Shown: positions 37,646 through 47,170 of the stretch, piece by piece | Layout: each line of letters opens with the position of its first letter | Position numbering within the stretch: position 1 is the stretch's first letter | DNA from: Alphaproteobacteria bacterium | Lineage (GTDB): Bacteria > Pseudomonadota > Alphaproteobacteria > CAAHEQ01 > UBA3637 | Direction of reading: 5' to 3' | DNA: 64,000 nucleotides | NCBI GenBank assembly: GCA_017539265.1 | Contig: JAFYHG010000025.1 | Location: forward strand, 1 to 64,000 | Made by a program: the position numbers and the translations under genes | The notes under the pieces: model-generated | The model's database searches: none | What the model was told of the DNA's origin: nothing | The model's input: only the letters and a program-made list of their open reading frames with translations

Positions 37646-38419
37646 ATGATTAATTTATGGACACCCAATGTTTTAAAAATTTATCGGGCGCTCAATGGCC
37701 AAATGCGCCTGGTAGGCGGGTGCGTACGTGATTTTTTGTTGGGTAAAGAGCCCGATGACATCGATATGGCAACACCGCTTCTGCCTGACGCGGTGCGGGA
37801 TCGGTTATCAAGTGCCGGCGTAAAATCCCATTTGATTGCCCCCCGCCACGGGTTGACGGAAATTTTGTTGGATGGGGAAAAGTTTGAAATAACGACGCTG
37901 CGACGTGATTCGTACGAAGGGGGAAAACAACAGGTTACCTTTATTACCGATTATGAACAGGATGCTATTCGGCGTGACTTTACCATAAACGCACTATCTA
38001 TGGATAAAGATAAAATCTATGATTATTTTGGCGGGGAATCGGATTTAAAAATGCATCAGGTTCGCTTTATCGGCGATTCGGAAAAACGTATTATGGAAGA
38101 TCCTCTTCGTATTTTCCGCTATATTCGGTTTTGGGCGGCATTTGGCGGGGATAACCCTGATTCGGATGTTTTGGCTTTATTCCCAAAATATAGAGGCCAT
38201 TTGACCGATGTATCGTTAACCCGTCGTAAAAAAGAGTTTTTAAAAATCATCATGGGACCCAGACCTTTGGCCGCCTTGGATATCATGCGGGCAGGGGGGC
38301 TTTTCCCCTATATCGTTTCGCGGGACGGTTTAAATCATTTACAAAAATTATTGAGTTTAAAACCAAATGCTTCTAAAACAGAGCGACTTTTATGCTTTAA
38401 CAATTTCATTCAAAATTAA
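37646..38419 (+). CDS. Short tRNA nucleotidyltransferase/poly(A) polymerase family protein
   Basis: A class II CCA-adding/PcnB-type enzyme. MRLVGGCVRDFLLGKEPDDIDMATPL has the GG...R nucleotide motif and the catalytic DxD; EITTLRRD, RRDFTINALSMD and RIMEDPLRIFRYIRF are the next motifs. The 257-residue length is clearly below the usual 380-450: the C-terminal helical tail and body domains that hold the tRNA are largely missing, with no frameshift visible. tRNA-Lys here encodes its CCA, so the main job may be repair. Confidence 0.85.
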   Translation: MINLWTPNVLKIYRALNGQMRLVGGCVRDFLLGKEPDDIDMATPLLPDAVRDRLSSAGVKSHLIAPRHGLTEILLDGEKFEITTLRRDSYEGGKQQVTFITDYEQDAIRRDFTINALSMDKDKIYDYFGGESDLKMHQVRFIGDSEKRIMEDPLRIFRYIRFWAAFGGDNPDSDVLALFPKYRGHLTDVSLTRRKKEFLKIIMGPRPLAALDIMRAGGLFPYIVSRDGLNHLQKLLSLKPNASKTERLLCFNNFIQN

Positions 38420-38434
38420 CAGAAAGGAAAAAAC

Positions 38435-38920
38435 ATGCAAATCAATAATCAAGAATCAGGTCGTACAATGATGGAAATGATCGGTGTTATCGCTATTATC
38501 GGTGTTTTAACGGTGGGAGCGATTTCTGCGGTTAACTTCGGGTTGGAATCATTTCGGGTATCCTCGGCATTCAGTATGGTTGAAAACACTGCCGCTGCCG
38601 TTTCCGACTTATATTCGTGGAAACGAGAATTCCCCACGAATGCTGAGGCTAAACAAATGCGGGATAAGATTTGTGACAATAAAGTTTTTGATGATACTTG
38701 CCTCGATCAGGAAAATGCCGCTACTATTCCGACTGCTTGGGGCTATTTAATGGTTGAGCCTGATAGTGCCTCTCAATTTAAAATTACATTAACGAATGTG
38801 CCATATATGTCGTGCAACCAACTTATGACCATGAGTTGGACAAACGCAACGCTTGACTCTAAATTGACCTGCAAGGAGGATGGTGATGCCAAAACAGATA
38901 TGGTTTTCTATGGAAATTAA
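38435..38920 (+). CDS. Type IV pilin-like protein with non-standard leader
   Basis: The 161-residue product has a short leader ending ESG and a hydrophobic helix RTMMEMIGVIAIIGVLTVGAIS. The prepilin glycine and Glu5 are kept, but position +1 is Arg instead of Phe or Met. The C-terminal domain has five cysteines (KICDN, DTCLD, SCNQL, LTCKED and one more) that could form disulfides. No pilus assembly gene (pilB, pilC, pilD) is in the window. AGAAAGGA precedes the ATG, and a strong terminator follows. Confidence 0.8.
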   Translation: MQINNQESGRTMMEMIGVIAIIGVLTVGAISAVNFGLESFRVSSAFSMVENTAAAVSDLYSWKREFPTNAEAKQMRDKICDNKVFDDTCLDQENAATIPTAWGYLMVEPDSASQFKITLTNVPYMSCNQLMTMSWTNATLDSKLTCKEDGDAKTDMVFYGN

Positions 38921-38934
38921 TGGTATGTGATAAA

Positions 38935-38960
38935 AAAAGCCACCCGTTTGGGTGGCTTTT
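38935..38960. terminator. Bidirectional terminator between the pilin-like gene and serS
   Basis: AAAAGCCACCC pairs perfectly with GGGTGGCTTTT around GTTT. T-runs lie on both strands, so it serves the convergent pilin-like gene and serS. Confidence 0.9.
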
Positions 38961-38971
38961 AAAATTGTTCC

Positions 38972-40264
38972 TTATTTTTTCGTTGGGGTCAAAACAGTTT
39001 GTCCACCCATGTAAGATTGCAATACCTTCGGAATACGAACTGTTCCGTCTGCTTGCAGATTGTTTTCTAAGAAAGCAATCAACATCCGCGGCGGCGCCAC
39101 AACGGTGTTATTTAGTGTATGGGCAAAGTATTTTTTACCGTCTTTGCCGGCCACCCGAATTTTAAGGCGTCTGGCCTGTGCATCGCCGAGTGTCGAACAA
39201 GATCCGACCTCAAAATACTTTTTCTGACGCGGCGACCAAGCCTCTACATCACAAGATTTGACCTTCAAATCCGCCAAATCGCCCGAACAGCATTCCAAAG
39301 TTCTGACCGGAATATCCATCGTGCGGAATAAATCTACGGTGTTTTGCCAGAGTTTGTTATACCACATCATGCTGTCTTCCGGCTTACAAATGACAATCAT
39401 TTCCTGCTTTTCGAATTGGTGAATCCGATAGACCCCGCGTTCTTCCAATCCGTGGGCACCTTTTTCTTTACGGAAACAGGGCGAATAACTTGTCAGCGTA
39501 TAGGGCAAGTTATCTTCCGGAATAATCTGGTCGATAAATTTACCGATCATAGAATGCTCCGATGTACCGATTAAGAACAGGTCTTCCCCTTCAATTTTAT
39601 ACATCATGGCATCCATTTCGGCAAAGCTCATCACGCCTTCCACAACTTGCGAACGAATCATAAACGGTGGCACACAATAGGTAAAACCCCGTCCGATCAT
39701 AAAGTCGCGGGCATAAGCCAAAATCGCCGAATGAAGCCGTGCAATATCGCCTTGCAGGTAATAAAAACCGTTACCGGCCACACGCCGCGCGCTATCCAGA
39801 TCAATGCCCGAAAAGGATTCCATAATATCGATGTGATAGGGAATATCAAAATCCGGTACTTTCGGCTCGCCAAAGCGCTCCACTTCCACGTTTTCCGAAT
39901 CGTCTTTTCCGATGGGAACGGAATCATCAATAATATTCGGGATAGTCATCATTCGGGTTCTGATTTCGGATTGCAACATTTCCTGTTCGCCTTCCAAAGC
40001 GGTGATTTTTTCACCGATTTCGGTACTTTCTTTACGAACGGCTTCGGCTTCATCTTTTTTGCCCTGACCCATCAAGGCGCCGATTTGTTTCGAAAGTTTT
40101 GTGCGCTTTGCGCGTAAAGCTTCCACTTCCGTAATGGCGGCGCGATTTTTCTTATCCAAATCGAGCACTTCATCCACCAAGACAAGTTTCTTATCTTGAA
40201 ACTTCTTCTTAATGTTCTCTTTGACCAAGTCGGGATTTTCCCGCAGTAATTTTATATCAATCAT
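38972..40264 (-). CDS. serS: Seryl-tRNA synthetase
   Basis: A 430-residue class II synthetase. The N-terminal antiparallel coiled coil (about residues 25-100) grips the tRNA-Ser long arm. Motif 2 is YSPCFRKEKGAHG...GVYRIHQFEKQE, and the serine pocket TSEHSMIGKF and motif 3 NNTVVAPPRMLIAFLENN are intact. It charges tRNA-Ser in the cytoplasm. It is followed upstream by the protease-NagZ-SPOR block on the same strand. Confidence 0.96.
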   Translation of the reverse strand: MIDIKLLRENPDLVKENIKKKFQDKKLVLVDEVLDLDKKNRAAITEVEALRAKRTKLSKQIGALMGQGKKDEAEAVRKESTEIGEKITALEGEQEMLQSEIRTRMMTIPNIIDDSVPIGKDDSENVEVERFGEPKVPDFDIPYHIDIMESFSGIDLDSARRVAGNGFYYLQGDIARLHSAILAYARDFMIGRGFTYCVPPFMIRSQVVEGVMSFAEMDAMMYKIEGEDLFLIGTSEHSMIGKFIDQIIPEDNLPYTLTSYSPCFRKEKGAHGLEERGVYRIHQFEKQEMIVICKPEDSMMWYNKLWQNTVDLFRTMDIPVRTLECCSGDLADLKVKSCDVEAWSPRQKKYFEVGSCSTLGDAQARRLKIRVAGKDGKKYFAHTLNNTVVAPPRMLIAFLENNLQADGTVRIPKVLQSYMGGQTVLTPTKK

Positions 40265-40275
40265 TTTTTATTCTC

Positions 40276-40929
40276 CTACTTCATAAATAACTCAACAATG
40301 CCGGCAAATAGCGGCCACAGGGTTCCGATAAACCACCCGATGACATTTATCCCCGATACTTGTGATAGCAATATTACACCAATTAAAACAAAAAATCCAT
40401 ACTTTTCTGTAGATTGATACTTAATTGCGTATTTCAGGGGTAAAATTGACACCAAAATCCGCCCGCCGTCCAGTGGTAAAATCGGCAACAGGTTAAAGAT
40501 TCCGATTACCAAAGATATCGCCACTCCATTTTGCACATTTTCTATAGTCCACTTCAAAAGAGTCCCTTGTGGTAGTAATTCTATGGCGAATCGCCCGATG
40601 ATGACAAACAAAATGGCTAATAACAGATTCGCCAGGGGGCCTGCTCCTGCCACTAACCCCATATCCCGCTTCGGATGATTTAAACCGTTAAAATCGACCG
40701 GCACAGGTTTTGCCCAACCGAACATCACTCCCGAATGACTTAACCAACACAACAGCGGTAATAAAATACTTCCCACTGGATCAATATGGGGCAGGGGGTT
40801 CAGGGTTAAGCGTCCCGCCCGTGCCGCTGTATCATCGCCCAATTTTCTGGCGACCAGTCCATGGGCAACCTCATGCACAATCATGGCCAAAAGAAGCGGT
40901 ATTACCCATGTCGATAGTGTATAAATCAT
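40276..40929 (-). CDS. Site-2-protease (M50) family membrane metalloprotease
   Basis: The ATG at 40929 overlaps the nagZ stop (ATGA), so I use it rather than the longer frame. The 217-residue membrane protein has the zinc motif HEVAHG (HExxH) in the first helix and NLLPILPLDGGRILV, where the aspartate is the third ligand. It is of the compact, PDZ-less S2P type. These enzymes cut inside the membrane; the substrate is unknown. Confidence 0.88.
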   Translation of the reverse strand: MIYTLSTWVIPLLLAMIVHEVAHGLVARKLGDDTAARAGRLTLNPLPHIDPVGSILLPLLCWLSHSGVMFGWAKPVPVDFNGLNHPKRDMGLVAGAGPLANLLLAILFVIIGRFAIELLPQGTLLKWTIENVQNGVAISLVIGIFNLLPILPLDGGRILVSILPLKYAIKYQSTEKYGFFVLIGVILLSQVSGINVIGWFIGTLWPLFAGIVELFMK

Positions 40930-41876
40930 AATAGTCCTTCCGCCCGTTTCAGCCTCTTGATTGATTCGACCGATAAATCCGGAATATGGGACGCCAAAGC
41001 CACCATATCTTCCAAAACTCCGCTGCAATGAAGAACGGTATCACAACCCGCCTTAATAATTTTTTGTGCGACTTGTGCTGGGGTTCCGAAAGTTGCCAAA
41101 GCCCCCATCGCCATATCATCACAAATTAAAAATCCGTCAAATCCGATTTTTTTCCGAATATAGCGAATAACTTTTTTTGAAAGTGTCGCCGGTAATTTGG
41201 AATCCAAAGCCGTATAAATCACATGTGCGGTCATACCCCATACGGGCTGTTCCATTTGGCGGAAAGGATAGAAATCCACCTTTTCCAATTCTTTTAGGGC
41301 ATCTGTCACGGTCGGTAGGGCTTTATGCGGATCAACGGTCACCCGTCCATAGCCAGGAATATGCTTAATAATCGGCATCAGGCCGCTTTTAAGGGCCGTA
41401 TCCACCGATACTTGTGCCATCTCGGCCACCAAGACCGGATCATCGCCATAGCACCGCCGATACATCACGTTATGATCTTTGTTTTTAACATCCAAACACG
41501 GCCAACAATCCACATTTATCCCTAAATCCGATAACTCTTTTGCAATTGTTTTTGCGTGTTTCTTAATACCCGCCATAGCTTTTGGGGGATCTGTTTGATA
41601 TAAATCACCGTATTCTTCCGCCGCCGGCAGCTTCGTCCAATGCGGTGGTTTCAGGCGCTGTACGGTCCCTCCTTCCTGATCGATCAGGACAGGAGCATTT
41701 TTTCGACGCACGCATTTACGAAATGAATCCACCAAAGCCCGTACTTGATCGGGATCTTGAATGTTTCTGCCAAAAAGGATTAAGCCAAGGGGATTTATTT
41801 TCCGAAAAAAAGCCTTTTCTTCTTTGGTCAGTTCATAACCGCTACATCCAAAGATAACAGATTTAATCGGTCGCAT
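40926..41876 (-). CDS. nagZ: Beta-N-acetylhexosaminidase (GH3, NagZ-like)
   Basis: The 316-residue GH3 enzyme has INPLGLILFGRNI, APVLIDQEGGTVQRL, KHIPGYGRVTVDPHKALP (the loop with the catalytic His-Asp pair; the usual KHFPGHG is here KHIPGYG) and LICDDMAMGAL with the nucleophile aspartate. It removes GlcNAc from muropeptides during wall recycling in the cytoplasm. The order SPOR-nagZ-protease matches the conserved alphaproteobacterial block. It overlaps the SPOR gene by 1 nt. Confidence 0.92.
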   Translation of the reverse strand: MRPIKSVIFGCSGYELTKEEKAFFRKINPLGLILFGRNIQDPDQVRALVDSFRKCVRRKNAPVLIDQEGGTVQRLKPPHWTKLPAAEEYGDLYQTDPPKAMAGIKKHAKTIAKELSDLGINVDCWPCLDVKNKDHNVMYRRCYGDDPVLVAEMAQVSVDTALKSGLMPIIKHIPGYGRVTVDPHKALPTVTDALKELEKVDFYPFRQMEQPVWGMTAHVIYTALDSKLPATLSKKVIRYIRKKIGFDGFLICDDMAMGALATFGTPAQVAQKIIKAGCDTVLHCSGVLEDMVALASHIPDLSVESIKRLKRAEGLL

Positions 41877-42802
41877 TATTTATCCGCCTTTACAGGGACA
41901 CAATCTTGTTTTTGCGCTTTCAATTTAGTGCAAAGTGCTGCTGCCTGATCGCGGGTAGCAAATCGGCCGGCCTGCAACCGATAGAAAGTGCCTTTACCGG
42001 CAATTTCTGCTGATATAATATCATGCGATGTATTGGACAAAAGGGCTTTATGCTTTTGTGAAATTTCTTTCCAAGCTTTTTCCACGGTCGCCTTTTTAGG
42101 TGAAGACATTAACTGAATCCGCCAACTTTGCGCCGCTTCCTTAGGGGCTTCTTTTTTCACTTCTGCCGTTTTTTTTGGGGTTTCTACCTTTGGTTTTACC
42201 GGTTCGGGGGCCAAGGGTAAAACCTCCGCCTTAGGTGTAGGCTCTTCTTTTACAACAATAACAGGTTCCGTTTTAACCTCAGGAGCTTTTGGGGATGCTT
42301 CCGGAGCGATTGGAACGACCGGCTCTGCTACCGGTTGTGCAACCGGCAAAGGGTCCAGAATCATTCTTTCCGGCAAAACGGGTTTTTCCGGTTCGGGGAA
42401 CAGTTGTTCTACCTTTGGCATTTCGGCCTGAATGCGCTTATAAATCAATTTGTCTTGATTGGGAATATTTGCCCCGCCTGCATTTTCTGGTTTAACCCGC
42501 ACGGGTTCCGGCGTTGGCGAAATGGTAATAATTTTATCGGATTGTTCATCTTCGCCGAATAGGAAAAATCCGCTTAAAACCACAGCCAACAAACCTACAA
42601 AAATCCCCAAAGCGATGAAGTGCCACTTAAATGAAGTTACACTTTTCTCCTCCACCTCATCAATGGGTTTCAGTTCAATTTCTTCTTTAAAAGGCGAATC
42701 GATTTCCTCGGGTCCTGAGGCCGATTCTTTACCGTCAAAGGAAGGTTCCTTGCGCCCGATAATATCATCGGACAACTCTTTTATTTTATCAAATTCATCC
42801 AT
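41876..42802 (-). CDS. SPOR-domain membrane protein
   Basis: A 308-residue bitopic protein: acidic cytoplasmic N-terminus, one helix (about residues 62-82), a long Pro/Glu/Val-rich periplasmic linker (about 100-225), and a C-terminal SPOR domain (SWRIQLMSSPKKATVEKAWKE...YRLQAGRFATRDQAAALC). SPOR domains bind denuded peptidoglycan at the division site. It is first in the SPOR-nagZ-protease operon, which suggests a wall-remodelling role. Confidence 0.9.
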   Translation of the reverse strand: MDEFDKIKELSDDIIGRKEPSFDGKESASGPEEIDSPFKEEIELKPIDEVEEKSVTSFKWHFIALGIFVGLLAVVLSGFFLFGEDEQSDKIITISPTPEPVRVKPENAGGANIPNQDKLIYKRIQAEMPKVEQLFPEPEKPVLPERMILDPLPVAQPVAEPVVPIAPEASPKAPEVKTEPVIVVKEEPTPKAEVLPLAPEPVKPKVETPKKTAEVKKEAPKEAAQSWRIQLMSSPKKATVEKAWKEISQKHKALLSNTSHDIISAEIAGKGTFYRLQAGRFATRDQAAALCTKLKAQKQDCVPVKADK

Positions 42803-42963
42803 AATACGTTCCTTTCATAGGTTTTTCCTTACCCTAGCACATTTTTTTTCTAAAAATCAAGATATTTTTTGATAATTTTAGGTATTTATAGTGCAACAAA
42901 CGGGTAATGGCATGGGGATGCGGTACTTAAAATAAAATACCATCATCTATGAAAAATACCCCC

Positions 42964-42992
42964 TTGACAAGGGACGTAAGTTGTGCTATGAG
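42964..42992 (+). promoter_or_regulatory. Probable sigma70 promoter of hppA
   Basis: TTGACA at 42964-42969, a 17-nt spacer and TATGAG at 42987-42992; the -10 box is weak. Confidence 0.55.
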
Positions 42993-43053
42993 TCTTAAAA
43001 ATCAAGTGATCGCGGCATGCGGTCCGTTTTTTATTGTAGAGGAGTATTTATTT

Positions 43054-45093
43054 ATGTTAGACAGTTTATTTTCATGTATTTTTACGGCTCCCTTTTTGGG
43101 TGTTTTAGGGCTATTGACGGCTATATTCATTTATTTTTATATTGCACGTCAACCCAATGGTACGCCGCGGATGGTTGCCATCGAACATCAAATCCATTCC
43201 GGGGCAATGGCCTTTTTGAAAAAGGAATATAAGGTTTTGGCCTGTTTTATTTTGGTAATTTTTGCCTTAATTGCTTTTGGGCTCAATATCCAAACGGCTC
43301 TTTCGTTTTTGAGTGGCGCTATCACCTCTATTTTTGCGGGCTTGTTCGGTATGATGGCTGCTACAAAAGGTAATTCCCGCACCGCTCAAGCTGCTAAAAC
43401 GCTGGGCCTAAAGGGTGCACTGAACATTTCCTATTTTGCAGGTTCCGTTATGGGGCTTTCCGTTGCCGGTTTGGGTTTGCTGGGCTTAGGTATTCTATAC
43501 GCCGTTTATGGTCAGGAAATTACCACTATTCAATATATTAACGGCTTCGCCATGGGGTGCAGTTCTATTGCATTGTTTGCCCGTGTCGGGGGCGGTATTT
43601 ATACCAAGGCCGCCGATGTCGGTTCGGATCTTGTCGGTAAAGTAGAGGCCGGCATTCCCGAAGATGATCCGCGTAACCCCGGTGTGATTGCCGATAATGT
43701 AGGCGATAACGTTGGCGATATTGCCGGTATGGGCGCCGATATTTATGAATCCTATTGCGGGGCAATTATCGCGTCTTCTGCCATTGCCGCTACGATGAGT
43801 GAATCATCTTTGTCTTCCCTGGGTGTTGCCAGAATGACACTTTTACAACTGCCATTGTTTTTGGCGGTAATCGGTATGATTGCTTCATTAATTGGCGTCG
43901 GTTCAATGCACTTTTTCAAAGGCCTTAAACCCGCCGTAGCCCTACGCGCCACGACATTAAGTGCCGGCGGTCTATTTATTTTACTCAGTTTAGGCTTGGT
44001 CATGGGTATGGATTTGCCGATTCGTTTGTTTTGGGCCGTTCTTTCTGGTTTAGTCGTGGGGACTTTAATAGGCCTTTTTGCTGAATATTATACGTCGGGT
44101 TTTCCTGTCCGTAAGATTGCGCATCAAAGCCGCACCGGTGCAGCTACCGTTATTATTTCCGGTTTGTCTGTCGGTATGGCCAGTACTGTTTTACCTGTGA
44201 TTTGCATCTGTGTTGCAACCTTTATAGCCTATTTCGCGGCCGGTATTTACGGAATCGGTATCTCTGCGGTCGGTATGTTGGCAACCGTTGGTGTTACTAT
44301 GACGGTCGACGCCTATGGCCCGATTGCCGATAATGCAGGCGGTATAGCCGAAATGTCGCACCTGGGTGCGGAAACGCGTGAAATAACGGATCATTTGGAT
44401 TCTTTGGGTAACACAACTGCCGCCATTGGTAAGGGGTTTGCCATCGGATCGGCGGCTTTAACAGCATTGGCTTTGTTTGTGGCGTTTATTCAGGCCGCCA
44501 ATTTAGATCGGATCGACTTGGTTAATCCGATGGTTATTATCGGGACCTTTATCGGCGGTTGTATTCCGATGTTGGCCGCCGCCATGACGATGCAGTCTGT
44601 GGGTAAAGCGGCCTATTCCATCGTTAAAGAGGTTCGCCACCAATTCCGCACCATTAAGGGATTATTAGAAGGTGTCGAGGGTGTTCAACCAAATACGGAA
44701 CGGTGTGTCAGTATTGCGACCACTGCTGCCTTACATGAAATGATTTTGCCCGGCATATTGGCTATCTTTGCACCGCTTTTAACGGGGGTATTATTAGGTC
44801 GGGAAGCTTTAGGCGGTATGTTATTGGGTGCAACGATTGTCGGTGTATTTTTAGCACTGTGGATGTCAAATGCCGGCGGTGCATGGGATAACGCCAAAAA
44901 ATATATCGAATGCGGTAAGTTTGGCGGTAAAGGAACACCTTCACACAAAGCTACCGTTGTCGGTGATACCGTTGGCGATCCGTTTAAAGATACATCGGGC
45001 CCGGCTCTTAATATTTTAATTAAGCTGATGATTATAGTGTCATTGGTTATCGCCCCGATTTTAGCTGCCTATAACTGGAATGGGCTGTTCTAA
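43054..45093 (+). CDS. hppA: Membrane-bound ion-translocating pyrophosphatase, K+-dependent type
   Basis: The frame is open from 42949, but GAGGAG at 43039-43044 supports the ATG at 43054 (679 residues, the normal length). It has about 16 helices and the catalytic loops [50 protein letters not shown] and [17 protein letters not shown]. The motif [10 protein letters not shown] near residue 452 has alanine where K+-independent enzymes have lysine, so it should need potassium. It pumps H+ (or Na+) using pyrophosphate; the ion cannot be settled from the sequence. Confidence 0.95.
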   Translation: MLDSLFSCIFTAPFLGVLGLLTAIFIYFYIARQPNGTPRMVAIEHQIHSGAMAFLKKEYKVLACFILVIFALIAFGLNIQTALSFLSGAITSIFAGLFGMMAATKGNSRTAQAAKTLGLKGALNISYFAGSVMGLSVAGLGLLGLGILYAVYGQEITTIQYINGFAMGCSSIALFARVGGGIYTKAADVGSDLVGKVEAGIPEDDPRNPGVIADNVGDNVGDIAGMGADIYESYCGAIIASSAIAATMSESSLSSLGVARMTLLQLPLFLAVIGMIASLIGVGSMHFFKGLKPAVALRATTLSAGGLFILLSLGLVMGMDLPIRLFWAVLSGLVVGTLIGLFAEYYTSGFPVRKIAHQSRTGAATVIISGLSVGMASTVLPVICICVATFIAYFAAGIYGIGISAVGMLATVGVTMTVDAYGPIADNAGGIAEMSHLGAETREITDHLDSLGNTTAAIGKGFAIGSAALTALALFVAFIQAANLDRIDLVNPMVIIGTFIGGCIPMLAAAMTMQSVGKAAYSIVKEVRHQFRTIKGLLEGVEGVQPNTERCVSIATTAALHEMILPGILAIFAPLLTGVLLGREALGGMLLGATIVGVFLALWMSNAGGAWDNAKKYIECGKFGGKGTPSHKATVVGDTVGDPFKDTSGPALNILIKLMIIVSLVIAPILAAYNWNGLF

Positions 45094-45182
45094 ACAGGTT
45101 TTGGGGTTAAAATTTTAGGCGATTAAAATGAAAAAATATTTGTCTCTAATTTTTAAATGCGGCAAAATTTCCAAAAGTTGCT

Positions 45183-46115
45183 TTATCTCTGGGGCAGATG
45201 ATCCTTTATGGCTTTTTGTTGTGCTTGTTCATTAATGCGGTCCTGTTGCTCTTCATGAAAAATTTCTTTAATTTGGTCTAGGGAAAGGGAGTCTGCATAG
45301 TAGTTCTTGGCACTATTTTTTTTCGTTTCAGGAAAATCCATCGTTTTCATAACACCATTTTCATCTAAAAATCCGATGTGTGCGACTCGTCCTTCATCGA
45401 CACCCCAATTATCAAGGGTATATGTTCCGATGACATCTTGAGTTATGGGGTTGTATAAATCAACCTTTTTTACATCGCGTGACGTATAAACCATTCCGTC
45501 TCCGGAATTTCGAGGTTGAGAGGGCATCACATTGTAATGATGCTCTGTTCGGCGGCCTTCCTCGTCCAAGACATCATAAGCTTCCAATGTTTTATGAGGT
45601 GTCTCTTTGATCTTTTCCTTTCCTTTTATTCCGCCAGGATGATAGGTTGTTTCAACACCATCTTCTGTACGAACAAATTTTCTCGAGCCATCAGGATAAT
45701 AACCTTCGTATGCTTGTCCATTATTTCCTGATTTGGCTTGTAGTACTCCGTTGGGATAATAGGATTCAACGGTTCGACCTTTCTCTGGTTCATAGGTTAC
45801 AAATACATATCCATTTTCATCTTTGTGGGGAATTTCAATTTTTTTGATTTTTTCCTGCTGCATAGCATTAAGGGTGGTTTGTACGCCATTTTCTGCTTTA
45901 AAAGATTTCCATCTTGCAGATCTTTCGGCTTGTGTTTCACCATTTATGATTATTCCACGTTCGACACGTTGATCCAAGAGTACTGTTGGCGTAGGCTTAG
46001 TACCTTCTTGCGTATGATTTGTTTGCGACGATAAGGGTTCAGTATGCAAAGCTACCGTCGAAGAAACGACAGCAACCCAATTTGCCACTTTTTTTAGTCT
46101 GCTATTAAATGACAT
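45183..46115 (-). CDS. Secreted MORN_2/YwqK-like repeat protein
   Basis: The 310-residue product begins with a weak signal-like segment (about residues 10-30). Its centre holds short repeats of the MORN_2 type: VESYYPNGVLQAKSGNNG, AYEGYYPDGSRKFVRTEDG, VETTYHPGGIKGKEKI and VLDEEGRRTEHHYN. The C-terminal part is charged and helical. YwqK-like proteins are mostly uncharacterised. A perfect sigma70 promoter lies just upstream (46136-46164). Confidence 0.7.
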   Translation of the reverse strand: MSFNSRLKKVANWVAVVSSTVALHTEPLSSQTNHTQEGTKPTPTVLLDQRVERGIIINGETQAERSARWKSFKAENGVQTTLNAMQQEKIKKIEIPHKDENGYVFVTYEPEKGRTVESYYPNGVLQAKSGNNGQAYEGYYPDGSRKFVRTEDGVETTYHPGGIKGKEKIKETPHKTLEAYDVLDEEGRRTEHHYNVMPSQPRNSGDGMVYTSRDVKKVDLYNPITQDVIGTYTLDNWGVDEGRVAHIGFLDENGVMKTMDFPETKKNSAKNYYADSLSLDQIKEIFHEEQQDRINEQAQQKAIKDHLPQR

Positions 46116-46135
46116 TTCAGACCCTCCATGCTTCC

Positions 46136-46164
46136 ATTATACCTTATTTTCATTGTTTTGTCAA
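46136..46164 (-). promoter_or_regulatory. Consensus sigma70 promoter of the 46115 gene
   Basis: On the minus strand TTGACA (46164-46159), a 17-nt spacer and TATAAT (46141-46136). Confidence 0.9.
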
Positions 46165-46194
46165 TGTATAACAACCCTATTTTCAATTAAGAAT

Positions 46195-47169
46195 TTATCG
46201 TTTTAAATTTGCTATTGAGTCGCATAAAATATCAAAAAAGGCTTGTTTGTTGATATCTCGAATAACATTAACCACTCTTCCTTCGGGTGCTATTAGGCTT
46301 TGTCCCCGAAAATTTTTCAAGTCGATTTTTATGGGAATTTGTTCGATTTTAAAAATGGAGTCATCCACCAAATAACACATGGCAACGGCATCGTGGAGAG
46401 CCCGTATCGGATCGGTAGGTGTTTTTTTAACCGGTGCATAATCCTCCATATCATCCGGTCCGATTGCAGAGAGCATATCTGCAATCATAATAGCCTCTTT
46501 TGTCCCGATTTTCCTGATACGCGTATCTACTTCCCCATTATATAGAACACGCCTGGTAATATCCAATCCGATTAAATTAATTTTTTGGATACTCGAACAT
46601 AAAGTAATATCTGCTGCTTCTGGGTCCATGGCAAAGTTATATTCCGCATATACATCATCCCCATTTACTGAGATATTTCCCATCCGTCCGCGTAACGGCT
46701 CCGGAAAGACACATCCTCCCATGATCGTTATACCGGGAATATTTTCAGAAATTTGTGGCTGTTTTAACAAAGCCTGAGCGATATTTGTTTGTGGGGCTGT
46801 AGCACACAGATGCGGATAATTATTCGCATTAGAATAGGTTTTGATTAAAAAATCAACGGCGTTTTCTTGCGGCACAAAAAATTTGGGAATTTTCCAATTC
46901 TCTGTGCCGGCCATACCAGATTCCCCAAATACGTTTTCCAGTGTTGTCAGATTTTGTTTTAAGGGCCGGTTAGCCCCTCTATAAACTGGGATATCCGTTC
47001 TGCCTGCAAATGTTAAGACTTTCATGGCATTCAGGTAGCATTTGTCCACGGACACATTTCCACCGACGACTGTAATAGCCTTTAAATTAATATCTGCGGA
47101 TCCTAACGCCAATAAAATTGCCAAGGCATCATCTTGGCCGGGGTCGCAATCAAGGATAATATCTTTCAT
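46195..47169 (-). CDS. Inosine-uridine preferring nucleoside hydrolase family protein
   Basis: The 324-residue enzyme starts ILDCDPGQDDALAILLAL, the IunH calcium-binding motif, and has VVGGNVSVDKCYLNA, ITIMGGCV and EYNFAMDPEAADITL. It should split the N-glycosidic bond of nucleosides into base and ribose. The ATG at 47169 follows AGGGGA and lies just after the hisIE stop (1-nt gap), so it belongs to the his operon, an unusual partner. The ribose or purine product could feed the same precursor pool, but that is a guess. Confidence 0.9.
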   Translation of the reverse strand: MKDIILDCDPGQDDALAILLALGSADINLKAITVVGGNVSVDKCYLNAMKVLTFAGRTDIPVYRGANRPLKQNLTTLENVFGESGMAGTENWKIPKFFVPQENAVDFLIKTYSNANNYPHLCATAPQTNIAQALLKQPQISENIPGITIMGGCVFPEPLRGRMGNISVNGDDVYAEYNFAMDPEAADITLCSSIQKINLIGLDITRRVLYNGEVDTRIRKIGTKEAIMIADMLSAIGPDDMEDYAPVKKTPTDPIRALHDAVAMCYLVDDSIFKIEQIPIKIDLKNFRGQSLIAPEGRVVNVIRDINKQAFFDILCDSIANLKR

Positions 47170-47170
47170 T

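Noticed and set aside
39647-40117. 156-codon plus-strand frame over serS
   Set aside because: Antisense shadow of serS, with no ribosome site.
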